From Paraburkholderia ultramafica (GTDB lineage Bacteria; Pseudomonadota; Gammaproteobacteria; Burkholderiales; Burkholderiaceae): a stretch of 64,000 nucleotides of DNA. Below are positions 48,995 to 59,840 of the stretch, piece by piece (the stretch's first letter is position 1; the number at the start of each line of letters is the position of its first letter). The stretch lies in contig NZ_CADIKK010000028.1 of the NCBI RefSeq assembly GCF_902859915.1, positions 1 to 64,000 of the forward strand, written 5' to 3'. Made by a program: the position numbers and the translations under genes. The notes beneath the pieces are model-generated. The model was given only the letters and a program-made list of their open reading frames with translations, did not search any database and was not told where the DNA came from.

Positions 48995-49095
48995 GGGTTC
49001 CTCGAAAACAGGTTGGGGATGGAGCGACGTACGCTCTTGACTTCTTGTGTCCAGTTTCTCGCGCGACATCGCCAACGCAAGTCGGGGTCGTGCAA

Positions 49096-49344
49096 TTAGG
49101 TCATGTGGTACGTCCATACTGGCAGACCCCAGCGGCGGCGATAAAAGCCGCGTGCCTCGCGACGCCGATAGCGCGGTGCGCGTACGGGCACGTGACGTTC
49201 CACGCGCCGGCGTCCATGAAGTCGCTTCACGCGTTCGCGAAGCTCTTCACGTGCCTCGCGGCGTTTCCATGCCACGGGACGTGCTATCCCATCGTTCACT
49301 CGGCGCCGGAACTCCTCGAGGGAAATGATGCGACGGAGTTTCAT
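49096..49344 (-). CDS. small Arg-rich protein upstream of the AAA+ gene
   Basis: This 82-residue, very basic protein starts MKLRRIISLEEFRRRVNDG and ends in an RRR-rich tail (YRRREARGFYRRRWGLPVW). The ATG at 49344 is preceded by AAGGAT. It lies 101 bases upstream of the AAA+ gene on the same strand and may be part of one transcript. No family was recognised; a nucleic-acid-binding role is a guess from charge only. Confidence 0.45.
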   Translation of the reverse strand: MKLRRIISLEEFRRRVNDGIARPVAWKRREAREELRERVKRLHGRRRVERHVPVRAPRYRRREARGFYRRRWGLPVWTYHMT

Positions 49345-49397
49345 TCGAAATCCTTGTGTAATTGGCGATGGGTCGCGGCACATCGCGGCCCGCAGAA

Positions 49398-49526
49398 TTA
49401 TTTGTGGCGCCGCCTGATCCAGCGGGCGAGCAGAATCAGGGGCCGGATGCAGTCAAGGAAGAAGTCTCGGCACTCTTCGACAAAGACCTTCCAGAGCGGG
49501 GGGCGGTCCATTCTTGTTTTCTCCAT
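49398..49526 (-). CDS. 42-residue putative membrane-associated small protein
   Basis: It encodes MEKTRMDRPPLWKVFVEECR then DFFLDCIRPLILLARWIRRR and HK. A short hydrophobic helix is capped by basic residues, like small membrane-tethered peptides. It lies 53 bases before the Arg-rich gene, in the same direction as the AAA+ gene. The SD is weak (GAGAAAAC before an internal Met). Its existence is tentative. Confidence 0.35.
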   Translation of the reverse strand: MEKTRMDRPPLWKVFVEECRDFFLDCIRPLILLARWIRRRHK

Positions 49527-50882
49527 CGGTAGAAGGCGGGCAAGGCGGCCTAAGCCGAATGCCCGAAAGGAACAGTGCGGGCAGGCGGGACTACCAGACC
49601 TTTAATCGATCGCCCGCCCGTCTTGTCGCTGCGAGTTGAATGGCAGTGACAGGACGAGGTTCTCATGGGGTTTGCCAAACGCAAGTCAACGTCTCGGGCG
49701 GATTGCCGGAGTCGAGTAGGGTGGGCGCGCTCTGCTGGGGGCAGCCCGTCTAGCGCAGTAAGGCTGGAAGATCCGGGATTCGAGTCCGAGCAAACACCGG
49801 GCATCAACGTCAGGGGCGGTCGCCGTAGCGTCGCCAATACAGCAGGGGGCACAATGCGTATTGGCGTTCCCAGATCTCACACGCGGCGCGGTCCGGAGCC
49901 GTTCTACCGCAGGCCCGCGCGGCGTCTATGGCTCTAGTTCTGTGTGGCGCGGGTGTCTTACGTCGAGGCCAACGGCTTCTAATATTTGCATCTTGGTCGC
50001 TCGCCAATCGCGTCGTTTCGTGCCTGCATTCTGTGCAATACGTTAGAAGCGAATCAGCGGAAACCCAATATAGAAACGGTTTGCCCCGTTCATTCCTCGG
50101 GTGCATGGGGTGGAGGTACGCTATGGGGCAGTAGTCAACTCTCCGGACACCGGATACGGTTACCGTGGTTACCCCGCAGTTCTGGCCGGTCGCAAAGAGG
50201 TGTGTGTTTTTCTGACTTAAGATAGAAAACACTGTTCACATATACAGCATCTCGCCCGACCGCCAAGCCTTATAACACCGTGGTCTCCCATCAAAAGGCT
50301 GTACTGAACCGCCCCGGGTTTGGTGGAGGCTCCAACTCTTGAGAGTGATTCATCGTGTTTTGCCCGACCCCGAAGGATGAAGCACACGACTTCCGGAAAT
50401 TTCCCATCTGGGGGCCTCACGAAAAGAATCGGGAAACAGGTCTGCGTAGCGCAACTTCTAGCCGCCGCGTCCGCTGCACGTCTTCTCGCAGCGTTGCAGA
50501 CAGCTGCAGCGCAAAGCGTTTGAAGTTGACTGCATTGGAGGCGGATGCGAGATCCACAACCATACGACAACGACGCTACCGCTCAATCTCAGCCTTGCAA
50601 CCGTCATTGAGACCAGCGCCCGATTGCCCTTGTCGGGTCGAAAGAGACTTTCAACGACCCTGCGCGAACGATCCATGCATAGCTCCGTAAGTTCCTGGGT
50701 AGTTTGCGATTCCGTTGCGGTTGGCGCGTCAACTCGCGATCGCAGACATAGTGTCTGCGTCAACGCGCGCAATGCAACTGCACGAACTTGCGGAGCGATC
50801 GGGGCTGAACTGCTACAAAAATCCTGGACAGAAATGAGTGTTAGTGTTTCGACGCGCGTTTCCCTTTTGAGGGAGGTTGGCG
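49527..50882. other. long region without a recognisable gene
   Basis: About 1.35 kb of short frames without family motifs. Around 49750-49790 an A-box-like CTAGCGCAGTAAGG and a B-box-like GATTCGAGTCC occur in tRNA order but without an anticodon arm. I see no terminator or promoter. Confidence 0.35.
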
Positions 50883-51187
50883 ATGAAACGCAAACGGTAC
50901 CCGGCGGAGCAGATCGTGGCCGTGCTCAAATCACAGTTCCGCCTGCTTGCCAGTGGCGGATCTGCAGCGTCAGCTGGGGATCTCCGAGCAGAAGTTTTTA
51001 CCAGTGGAAGAAGCAGTATGCGGGACTGGAATCGAACCAGCTCCGCGAACTGAAGCAGTTACAGGACGAGAATGCGCGGCTCAAGAAGCTGGTTGCTGAG
51101 CTCGGCCTGGACAAGGCGATCCTGCAGGACATTGCTGTAAGAAAGTGGCCCCGCCCGCGCTGAAGAGGCAGGCAGTGAACATTTGTC
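50883..51187 (+). pseudogene. IS3-family OrfA (with OrfB start), frameshifted
   Basis: MKRKRYPAEQIVAVLK, PVADLQRQLGISEQKF and YQWKKQYAGLESNQLRELKQ followed by DENARLKKLVAELGLDKAIL are all present but in different frames, so the OrfA reading frame is broken at least twice. The first codons of OrfB (KKVAPPALKRQAV) follow in another frame and end near 51187, where a group II intron RT fragment begins. Confidence 0.75.
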
Positions 51188-51640
51188 GTGATACTCGCGC
51201 ACAAGGACGATGCGGAGCGTGTCTTGCGGGTGCTGGGAAAGCGACTGGGCAAGTATGGACTGGAACTACATCCGGACAAAACCCAGATGATTGATTTCCG
51301 CTTCCAACCTCAATCCGGCCAAGGCGATCATCAGGAGCCGTTGGCTACGACCTTCAACTTCCTCGGGTTCACCCACGTGTGGGTGACCTCGGAGAAGGGC
51401 AGGGCCATGGTGCGGCAGTTGACCGCCAAAATTCGCGTCGCGCGTACACTCAAAGTAATCAGCCGTGTCTGCCGCGCTATGCGGAACCGGCCGCTTCGCG
51501 ATCAGCACCAGCGCCTGAGTCGGATGCTCAAGGGGCACTATGCCTACTTTGGCATCAGCGGGAACTATGAGCGCCTGGCGAGCCTGCCGTATCAGGTCGC
51601 ACGCATCTGGCGCAAGTGGTTGTCGCGCAGGTCGAACGAA
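51188..51640 (+). pseudogene. group II intron reverse transcriptase/maturase C-terminal fragment
   Basis: The frame reads VILAHKDDAERVLRVLGKRL, YGLELHPDKTQMIDF and FNFLGFTHVWVTSEKGRAMV, then domain X-like HAHL/LKGHYAYFGISGNYERLAS and YQVARIWRKWLSRR. This is the C-terminal RT/maturase part of a LtrA-type protein. The N-terminal RT motifs including YADD are missing. The frame switches into an indolepyruvate oxidoreductase fragment near 51625-51640. Confidence 0.8.
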
Positions 51641-52479
51641 CGCTCCATGCCATGGGTTGCCTTCACGAGAATATAGCGCATCTCGTCGAGCGTGTGATGT
51701 GGGAACTGCCTTCTGAGGTCCAGTTAATTGCGATCGAAGGCGTGCGTCGTCTCGTCGACTACCAGGACTCGGCGTATGCCGCGTGCTATCTGGATCGCTT
51801 GGCACGTCTGCAGGACGTGCTGCCCGAGGCCGGTGCGACGTTGCTGCGGGAAACGGCGCGCCATCTTGCGCTGTGGATGTCGTATGAGGACACGATCCGC
51901 GTCGCCGATCTCAAGACGCGCGGTTCGCGTTTTGCGCGGGTACGTGGCGAAGTGTCCGTGTAACCGGGTCAACTGCTCGCGATCAACGAGTTTATGCATC
52001 CTCGCATCGAGGAGATCTGCGAGGCACTACCTGCCGGACTCGGCCGCTGGCTCGCGAAGCCACATTGGGTGCACAGGTTCGTGCGCCGCTTTGCGCAGTC
52101 AGGGCGCGTCGTGCAGACGAGTTCGCTGCGAGGCTATCTGCTACTGTACTTTGTCGCGAGTCTGCGAGGTATGCGCAGGCGCACGCTACGTTACGAACTC
52201 GAGAACGCGCGCATCGTGGCATGGCTGGCGCAGATCGTTGAGTCGGCGCAGCATAATCCGGCGCTTGCAACAGAAGTCGCGCAATGCCAGCGCATCGTGA
52301 AAGGGTACAGTGACACACACAAGCGCGGCGTGCAAAACTACCAGGCCGTCATGGCGCCCGTGACGAACGCCGGTGCACGGCTCGCACCCGCGACCCTGCG
52401 CGAACTGCGTGATGCCGTGCTTGCGGACGAGCACGGGAACACATTGCGCGCGGCGCTCATCCGCCACGCGCTGGCCTGA
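51637..52479 (+). pseudogene. iorB: indolepyruvate oxidoreductase beta-type gene (iorB-like), truncated and with an in-frame stop
   Basis: The N-terminal part is missing. The frame then reads EVQLIAIEGVRRLVDYQDSA, ALWMSYEDTIRVADLKTRGS and RFARVRGEVSV before a TAA at 51961-51963. The same frame continues PGQLLAINEFMHPRIEEICE to RIVKGYSDTHKRGVQNYQAV and a normal stop at 52479. A single substitution probably created the TAA. About 280 residues remain of a protein of roughly 500. It would oxidise indolepyruvate-type keto acids. Confidence 0.75.
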
Positions 52480-52789
52480 GCGATGGAAATCACGTCACAG
52501 GATCAACAAGCATAGAGACCCCGACGTTTCACGGGCGGCGCGAAAGCCACTTTTCCGGATGTGATCCCGTCGCCACTGCGCGTATCAGCAATACTGTGTG
52601 TCTTTCAACCACTTGCTTGAGTTGTGGATCGAAGGGTTGATGCTGGAGGCGAGGTCTGGCTGGTTGTGGTGCATTTCCGGTGCGTCGGTCTGTTACCTGC
52701 GGCGACTTGCATTTGAATCCACTACTAAGTCATGCGATTGCGGCGAAGCGGTGATATTGACGAGGCCTTCCCGATCGTTACGCTCGTGC
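52480..52789. other. intergenic region before the aldehyde dehydrogenase remnant
   Basis: About 300 bases with no recognisable gene or terminator. Confidence 0.35.
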
Positions 52790-53965
52790 GTGGCCGCAAC
52801 CGGTCGCAGACGGGCCACGGCTTCGAGTACTCCATAGTCGAAAACGGGTATGCCATCGGCTTGTCGAGAGCGCTGATCCATTGGGTCTGAGTAAATTCGT
52901 GGACGTTCGCGGGTCCGCCGTTTCCGGCTGACCCCATTCCTCCGACGGGCACGTGGAATTCGTTGTTGACCATCTGGTCGTTCAAATGCACCATTTCTGC
53001 CCGAATTTGCGATGACAGTGCGAACCCGCGCGACAGTGACCGCGTGTGCACAGCGGCCGCAAGACCGCAATCCGACGCATTGACGAGCGCCACCGCTTCG
53101 ACATCGTCGGCGAACACCGTAACAGGCGCGACGAGCCCGAAGATATCCTCCATGAACGCGGGCATGTCCGCCGTCACGTGAGTCAAGATCGTTGGTTGAT
53201 AGAAAAGCTTTTCGAATCGTCCTCCCGCCACAAGTGTCGCGCCGGACGCAAGGGTCTTCATGACGATGTCGTCGATCCTGTTGCGTTGCTTCTGATTAGT
53301 GAGCGGCCCGAAGTGCACGTGTTCCTTGTACGGATTGCCCACAAGCAGTTTTTGCGCACGTTCGGCGAGTTTCAATGCATAGACATTGGCCAGCGAGCGA
53401 CGCACGAGGTGCCAGCCTGTCTGCATACAAACTTGTCCTTGATGCATAAAGGCACCCCACGCGCCGCATCGACATACCCATCGTCCAGTACGACGATTGC
53501 GTTGTTGCAGCCGAGCTCCAGTGAGACTTTCTTCAGCATCTGTTCGCAAATCTGGCCCATCGATGGGCCAACCACCGTCGAGCCCCTAAACGAAATCATG
53601 CCGACCTTCGGTTGGAGCACAAGGGCATTGCCAGTCGCCGGACCATCGGGGACCACGTGAAGGACGCCAGCCGGCAAGACCGCATCTTCCCCCACCTGAG
53701 CCAGCATCAAGAGCCACCCGCCACGGCGCTTTGCGGGTCCGGTTTCAGGATGGCCGCGTTGCAGAAGGCGAGGGCCGGCACAACCGAGCGCATCGCGAGA
53801 AGAATCGGGAAATTCCGCGGTGCGATCACGCCGACTACGCCAATCGGGAACTGTCGGCACAAGTCCATTCGACCGGGCAGCGCCGACGGGAACAGCGCAC
53901 CATCCGGTTGCGTTGGCATCGCGGCGGCCATTTGCAGCTGCTCATACGTCGCGTGCAGTTCCCAT
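52790..53965 (-). pseudogene. aldehyde dehydrogenase (benzaldehyde/vanillin-type), frameshifted
   Basis: Three frames carry consecutive pieces. The first is IGVVGVIAPRNFPILLAMRS to AILKPDPQSAVAGG. The second is PAGVLHVVPDGPATGNALV to KKVSLELGCNN, which includes the general-base Glu. The third is FMHQGQVCMQTGWHL (catalytic Cys) to NNEFHVPVGGMGSAGN and HEFTQTQWISAL. The N-terminal 80-100 residues are missing and two frameshifts are needed, near 53720 and 53450. It lies downstream of mdlA, as expected for a benzaldehyde dehydrogenase that finishes the mandelate pathway. Confidence 0.8.
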
Positions 53966-54061
53966 GCCGCCTTTGCTTGTTGTCATTCATTCGTTGTCTG
54001 TCTCCAAGAACATTCGCGCGAATCAGCGTGATACACCTGCGTTCGTCCACGGGGACGACGA

Positions 54062-55141
54062 TCAGACCAGGAAACGGTCGACCTCTTTCTCCCGCCAGAT
54101 GATTCCCGCGCCGGGCGCATCCCCGAAATGCGCGTTGCCGTCCTTGAATTGCAGAGTGGGCTCGACGATCGGTCCGGCGAGATCCATGCGTTCGAGCCAG
54201 TGGCACGTCGGGCTGACCGCCAGCAGATGCGCGCTGAATTCCTGAAAGATGTGGCTGGACATCGGCAGGCCATATTGCTCGGCCAGAGCGCTTGCCCGCA
54301 GCCATCCGCTCACGCCGCCAATCTTCATCAAGTCGGGCATGCACAGATCGCAAGCGCGTGCCGCGATCGCTTTAGTCATTTCCTCGGGACCGAACCAGTT
54401 TTCGCCTAGCTGAACGGGAATCTGCAATGCGTCGCGAATGGCCGAATGTCCCACGTAGTCGTGCTGCAGCGTCGGCTCCTCGATCCACGCAACGCCTTCC
54501 CATTCGAGTGCCTTTCCGCGCTGTATGGCTTCGGGCACCGTCAGCCCCTGGTTGTAGTCGACCATGATCTGTACGGCATCGCCGACCGCTTCGCGAATGG
54601 CCCGGACAACCTTGATGTCGTGCTCTAGGGTCGGGTAGCCGATCTTCGTCTTGATCGCAGTGAAACCAGACGCGACCGCATCGGCCGCGCGCTTTTGCGC
54701 GAGCTGGACATCATCCATGCTGTGGCTGTCGTACGCAGCCAGTGGCCGTGCCGTGCCACCGAGGAGTTCGACGAGCGGCAAATTGTGCAATTTCGCCTGA
54801 GCGTCCCAAATGGCCATGTCGATGCCAGCCGTCGCCATGCGGACGATGCCCGTATGGCCGATCAGGCGGAATCGGGACAGCATAAGTTGGTCGATTGCGA
54901 AGGGCGCAAGTGGCATGTCTTTGACGACCGCCGAGAGTTCTTCGACCATCCGCTGCACCGACTTGAGCGCAAGCGGCGTGTACGTGAAGAGGTAGGATGT
55001 GCCGATGAAGTTCGCATTCGTCTGCAAGTCTATCAGCACGAGCGGCGACGTCGCCACCGTGCCGACTGCGGTCTTGACTGGATATTGCAGTGGAATGTTG
55101 ACGGCCCGCGCGCGCAGGCCGGTGATGCGGATGTCGGTCAT
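54062..55141 (-). CDS. mdlA: mandelate racemase
   Basis: A 359-residue enolase-superfamily enzyme that interconverts (R)- and (S)-mandelate, the same length as the Pseudomonas putida enzyme. The active-site residues fall at the same numbers: K164/K166 (IKTKIGYP), D195 (MVDYNQG), E221 ([10 protein letters not shown]), E247 (LGENWFGP), D270, H297 (SSHIFQE) and E317 (HWLERMD). Its start overlaps the mdlB stop by ATGA. It is the third gene of mdlC-mdlB-mdlA. Confidence 0.96.
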   Translation of the reverse strand: MTDIRITGLRARAVNIPLQYPVKTAVGTVATSPLVLIDLQTNANFIGTSYLFTYTPLALKSVQRMVEELSAVVKDMPLAPFAIDQLMLSRFRLIGHTGIVRMATAGIDMAIWDAQAKLHNLPLVELLGGTARPLAAYDSHSMDDVQLAQKRAADAVASGFTAIKTKIGYPTLEHDIKVVRAIREAVGDAVQIMVDYNQGLTVPEAIQRGKALEWEGVAWIEEPTLQHDYVGHSAIRDALQIPVQLGENWFGPEEMTKAIAARACDLCMPDLMKIGGVSGWLRASALAEQYGLPMSSHIFQEFSAHLLAVSPTCHWLERMDLAGPIVEPTLQFKDGNAHFGDAPGAGIIWREKEVDRFLV

Positions 55142-56325
55142 GGTGCCTCGAAAAGTTGAGTGAGCGGCGAGGGCGCAGATGCGCCGTCATCTGCGTTTGG
55201 CCCGTGCGGCCAGAGGAAGTCCCGCGATAGTTGGCCGATGTCGGGGCAGCCGATCTGCGCGAGCGTGGTGTCGATCTCGCTCTTCAACATCGACAATACA
55301 GCTTCGACACCGCGCTCACCGTCGGCGGCGAGGCCATACAGCGTTGCGCGGCCGAGCAGTACCGCTTTCGCACCCATCGCGATGGCCTTCACGACGTCGC
55401 CGCCGCGACGAATGCCGCTGTCGATCAGCACGGGCGCCGCAATCCGCGACGCTGTCGCGCTAAGCGCTTCGAACGGTGCGACCGCGCTGTCGAGCTGGCG
55501 TCCGCCGTGGTTCGACAGGATCACGCCGTCAGCGCCCAGCGCGACGCAGCGCTCAGCGTCGTCGGCCCGGCTGATGCCTTTGACGAGCAGCCGGTGCGGC
55601 CAAAGATCGCGCAGCCATTGCAGCCCTTCCCACGAAAAGCTTGCGTCCATCTGCCGGCTCATCAGCGCGGCCTGAAGTTCGGTATCCTTGGCATCGGTGC
55701 TCGCGAAGTTCGCGAGCTGCGGCATCCCATGCCGCACGAGGTCGAGCGACCAGCGAGGGTGCAGTATGCCGTCGAGCAGCGTGCGCGGGCTGTACCGCAT
55801 CGGCATTCCGAAGCCGTTGCGCAGGTCGCGTTCACGCTTGCCGTTGACGCCGACGTCGGTGGTCAGAATCAGCGTCGTGTAGCCGGCGGCGAGCGCGCGC
55901 TTCACCAGCGTTTCCGCGAGCCTGCGGTGGACGACGTAGAGCTGGAACCAGATCTCGCCGGTCGCGGCCCTGGCGACGTCCTCGATCGACGCGGTTGATG
56001 CGGTCGACAGCGCAAATGGAATGCCAAAGTTTCCAGCCGCTCGCGCGAGCGCCAGGTCGCCGTCGGGCCACAGGATGCCGTTGAGGCCAGTCGGCGCGAT
56101 GACGAATGGCGCTGACAGCGCCTTGCCGAAGAGTGACGTCCGGATATCGCGCCGGCTGACGTCGACGAGACGGCGAGGCTGAAACTTCACATCATCGAAA
56201 ACGCGGCGGTTGTGGTGCAGACCGATTTCGTCCTCCGCGCCGCCGTCCAGATAGTCGAACACGATTCGCGGGAGACGCTTCCGTGCAAGTGCACGGAATT
56301 CCGCGACATTGACAGGCTGGCTCAT
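55138..56325 (-). CDS. mdlB: (S)-mandelate dehydrogenase
   Basis: A 395-residue FMN-dependent alpha-hydroxy acid dehydrogenase that oxidises (S)-mandelate to benzoylformate. It has the FMN/substrate landmarks [30 protein letters not shown] and the catalytic [10 protein letters not shown] (His273 here). The internal segment about residues 177-215 corresponds to the membrane-binding loop of the P. putida enzyme. I start it at the ATG at 56325 with GGAGACGGAG upstream. It lies 22 bases after mdlC. Confidence 0.94.
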   Translation of the reverse strand: MSQPVNVAEFRALARKRLPRIVFDYLDGGAEDEIGLHHNRRVFDDVKFQPRRLVDVSRRDIRTSLFGKALSAPFVIAPTGLNGILWPDGDLALARAAGNFGIPFALSTASTASIEDVARAATGEIWFQLYVVHRRLAETLVKRALAAGYTTLILTTDVGVNGKRERDLRNGFGMPMRYSPRTLLDGILHPRWSLDLVRHGMPQLANFASTDAKDTELQAALMSRQMDASFSWEGLQWLRDLWPHRLLVKGISRADDAERCVALGADGVILSNHGGRQLDSAVAPFEALSATASRIAAPVLIDSGIRRGGDVVKAIAMGAKAVLLGRATLYGLAADGERGVEAVLSMLKSEIDTTLAQIGCPDIGQLSRDFLWPHGPNADDGASAPSPLTQLFEAP

Positions 56326-56347
56326 CTCCGTCTCCTTCCACATGCGC

Positions 56348-57958
<1,611 letters not shown>

Positions 57959-58007
57959 CTAGGAGTTGGTGCAAAATAAATCCAATCATCGTTTTTTTGT
58001 TGAGAAA

Positions 58008-58022
58008 ATAGATGTTATCTAT
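58008..58022. promoter_or_regulatory. LysR-type operator between mdlC and the LysR gene
   Basis: A perfect 15-base dyad ATAGAT-GTT-ATCTAT lies 16 bases before the LysR start and about 85 bases from mdlC. It is the only strong dyad in the divergent gap and fits a LysR binding site controlling both directions. Confidence 0.6.
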
Positions 58023-58037
58023 ATTTTGACGCCGGCC

Positions 58038-58931
58038 ATGACAACCGACTTGAACCTGATCCGAACATTTGTCGCCATCTACGAGACGCGCAGCGTGAGT
58101 GCTGCGGCGAAGCGGCTGAACATTACGCAGCCGTCGGTGAGTTACTCGTTGAACCGGCTGCGCGATCTGCTGCAGGATCCGTTGTTTGCGCGCACGCGTG
58201 GCGGCATGGTGCCGACATTCAACGCGACTCAACTGTTCGATGCATTCAAGCGGGCTCTCGACGATATAGATGCGGCCATTGTGGCGACGCGGCAGTTCGA
58301 CCCGCGGCAATCGAGCCGCAGTTTCCGTCTCGCGTTATCCGACGTGGGTGAACTGCAGTTCTTGCCTCCGCTCGTGCGCGAATTGCAGGCGAGTGCGCCG
58401 TCGGTCGGTTTGGAGATCGCGCAACTCGACAGTGAGCGTATCGCCGGATGGCTGCAAACCGGCAGCGTCGATGCGGCAGTCGGAAACCTGCGGTCCGTCG
58501 GGGGCCAGACGCGCAAGAGGACGCTGTTCACCGAAAGCTATTCGTGCCTGCTCAGCGCGTCGCACCCGTCAATCCGCGACGCCCTGCTGCTCGATGACTA
58601 CGTGTCGGCCAATCATGTGGTCGTGGCGCCGTTTACCGGTCACCACCTCGTCGAGGACGTGCTGTCGGAGATGGGGCTGACGCGGCGGATTTCTCTGCGG
58701 GTGCCGCACTTCACGAGCCTGGTGGCGGTGATCGAGTCGACCGATCTGCTGCTGACGCTGCCAACCCGCATCGCGCGCGCGTTCGCAAGCGACGGCAGGA
58801 TGCGCGTCTTGCCACTACCGTTTCCGACGCCGACCTTCGAGGTCAATTTGTATTGGTATCCGCACACGGAAGACTCGGCCGCCCAGCAATGGTTTTGCGA
58901 CACGATCGCGCGTACGTTGAGCGGTGTCTGA
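58038..58931 (+). CDS. LysR-family regulator of the mdl operon
   Basis: A 297-residue regulator with the HTH (LIRTFVAIYETRSVSAAAKR, ITQPSVSYSLNRLRDLLQD) and a PnbR/NodD-type sensor domain (RSFRLALSDVGELQFLPPLV). It is divergent from mdlC, with a shared dyad, so it likely senses mandelate or benzoylformate. I use the ATG at 58038 (MTTDLNLIRTF); the frame opens at 57966 without family similarity. Confidence 0.88.
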   Translation: MTTDLNLIRTFVAIYETRSVSAAAKRLNITQPSVSYSLNRLRDLLQDPLFARTRGGMVPTFNATQLFDAFKRALDDIDAAIVATRQFDPRQSSRSFRLALSDVGELQFLPPLVRELQASAPSVGLEIAQLDSERIAGWLQTGSVDAAVGNLRSVGGQTRKRTLFTESYSCLLSASHPSIRDALLLDDYVSANHVVVAPFTGHHLVEDVLSEMGLTRRISLRVPHFTSLVAVIESTDLLLTLPTRIARAFASDGRMRVLPLPFPTPTFEVNLYWYPHTEDSAAQQWFCDTIARTLSGV

Positions 58932-58977
58932 GCGGGCTCGGCATGCCCGCGTTATTCACGATCGTAGTAACCCAATA

Positions 58978-59763
58978 TCAGACGCAACCCGAAAATGCGC
59001 TTTCGTGATTCGGCACAAACCCGAGTGCGGTGCTGATGGTTTCGGCTTCCTTGCGCAAGGCGGTCGCAATCGGACCGTCAAGCGAGGAGTCGAACCCACC
59101 TGTCGTCCCCAGCGCAGTGAGCGACGCGCAAAGGTGACCGCTGGCATCGAAAAGGGGCGCGGCGACTGCGCTGATTCCCCTCAGATTCGTGTCTTTGACC
59201 GTTGCACAGCCTTTTGCGCCTACCGCGCGCTGCAAGTGTCCTATCGGATCGCCCGAATCGAGCTGTGCACGTAACTCGGCGGGGGCATGCGCGAGTTCCT
59301 CTTCTGCAAGTTTTCGAACTCGCGACTCATCGAGCAAGGCAAGAAAGAGCCGTCCTGTCGCGGACCAGAGCATCGACATGACCGGGCCTGCGCGAACGTT
59401 CACCGTGACGGGCAACCCCGGCTCCTCGAAGCGCATGATCGTCGGTCCGCGATTGCCCATTACCGCAACAAAGCACGTCACTTCCAGGTTCTCGCGTAAG
59501 CGCACCAACGACGGTTCGGACGAGCGAATGGGGTCGGCGATGCGCATGGCTGCCAGACCGATGGAAATGCACTGGGGTCCCAGGCAGTACTGCTGCGTCC
59601 CCTGGCCCTGAGTGACGAAAGAGTCTTCCATCAGGCTCGCCAGATAGCGATGAACTTTCGCCGGGTTCTCGCGCAGATGGGCGGCGAGGGCGGTCAGCGT
59701 CGCACGTCCCCCAAGGGCGGCCAGTTCCTTGAGTACCAGCATCCCGATGGACGCCGACTGCAC
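58978..59763 (-). CDS. IclR-family transcriptional regulator
   Basis: A 261-residue regulator with an IclR N-terminal HTH (SIGMLVLKELAALGGRATLT, AHLRENPAKVHRYLASL) and a C-terminal effector domain (SSEPSLVRLRENLEVTCFVA, GISAVAAPLFDASGHLCASL). The only start is a GTG at 59763, since a TAG lies just upstream in frame. It lies downstream of the LAL gene on the same strand and may respond to aromatic acids, as many IclR proteins do. Confidence 0.85.
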   Translation of the reverse strand: MQSASIGMLVLKELAALGGRATLTALAAHLRENPAKVHRYLASLMEDSFVTQGQGTQQYCLGPQCISIGLAAMRIADPIRSSEPSLVRLRENLEVTCFVAVMGNRGPTIMRFEEPGLPVTVNVRAGPVMSMLWSATGRLFLALLDESRVRKLAEEELAHAPAELRAQLDSGDPIGHLQRAVGAKGCATVKDTNLRGISAVAAPLFDASGHLCASLTALGTTGGFDSSLDGPIATALRKEAETISTALGFVPNHESAFSGCV

Positions 59764-59840
59764 GCGTTGCCGGCGGTCCCGCGCGGCGCGGGCGTCAGCC
59801 TTGGTTTGAGCATCAGCCTAACGAAAGCAGCGCTAGCGCT

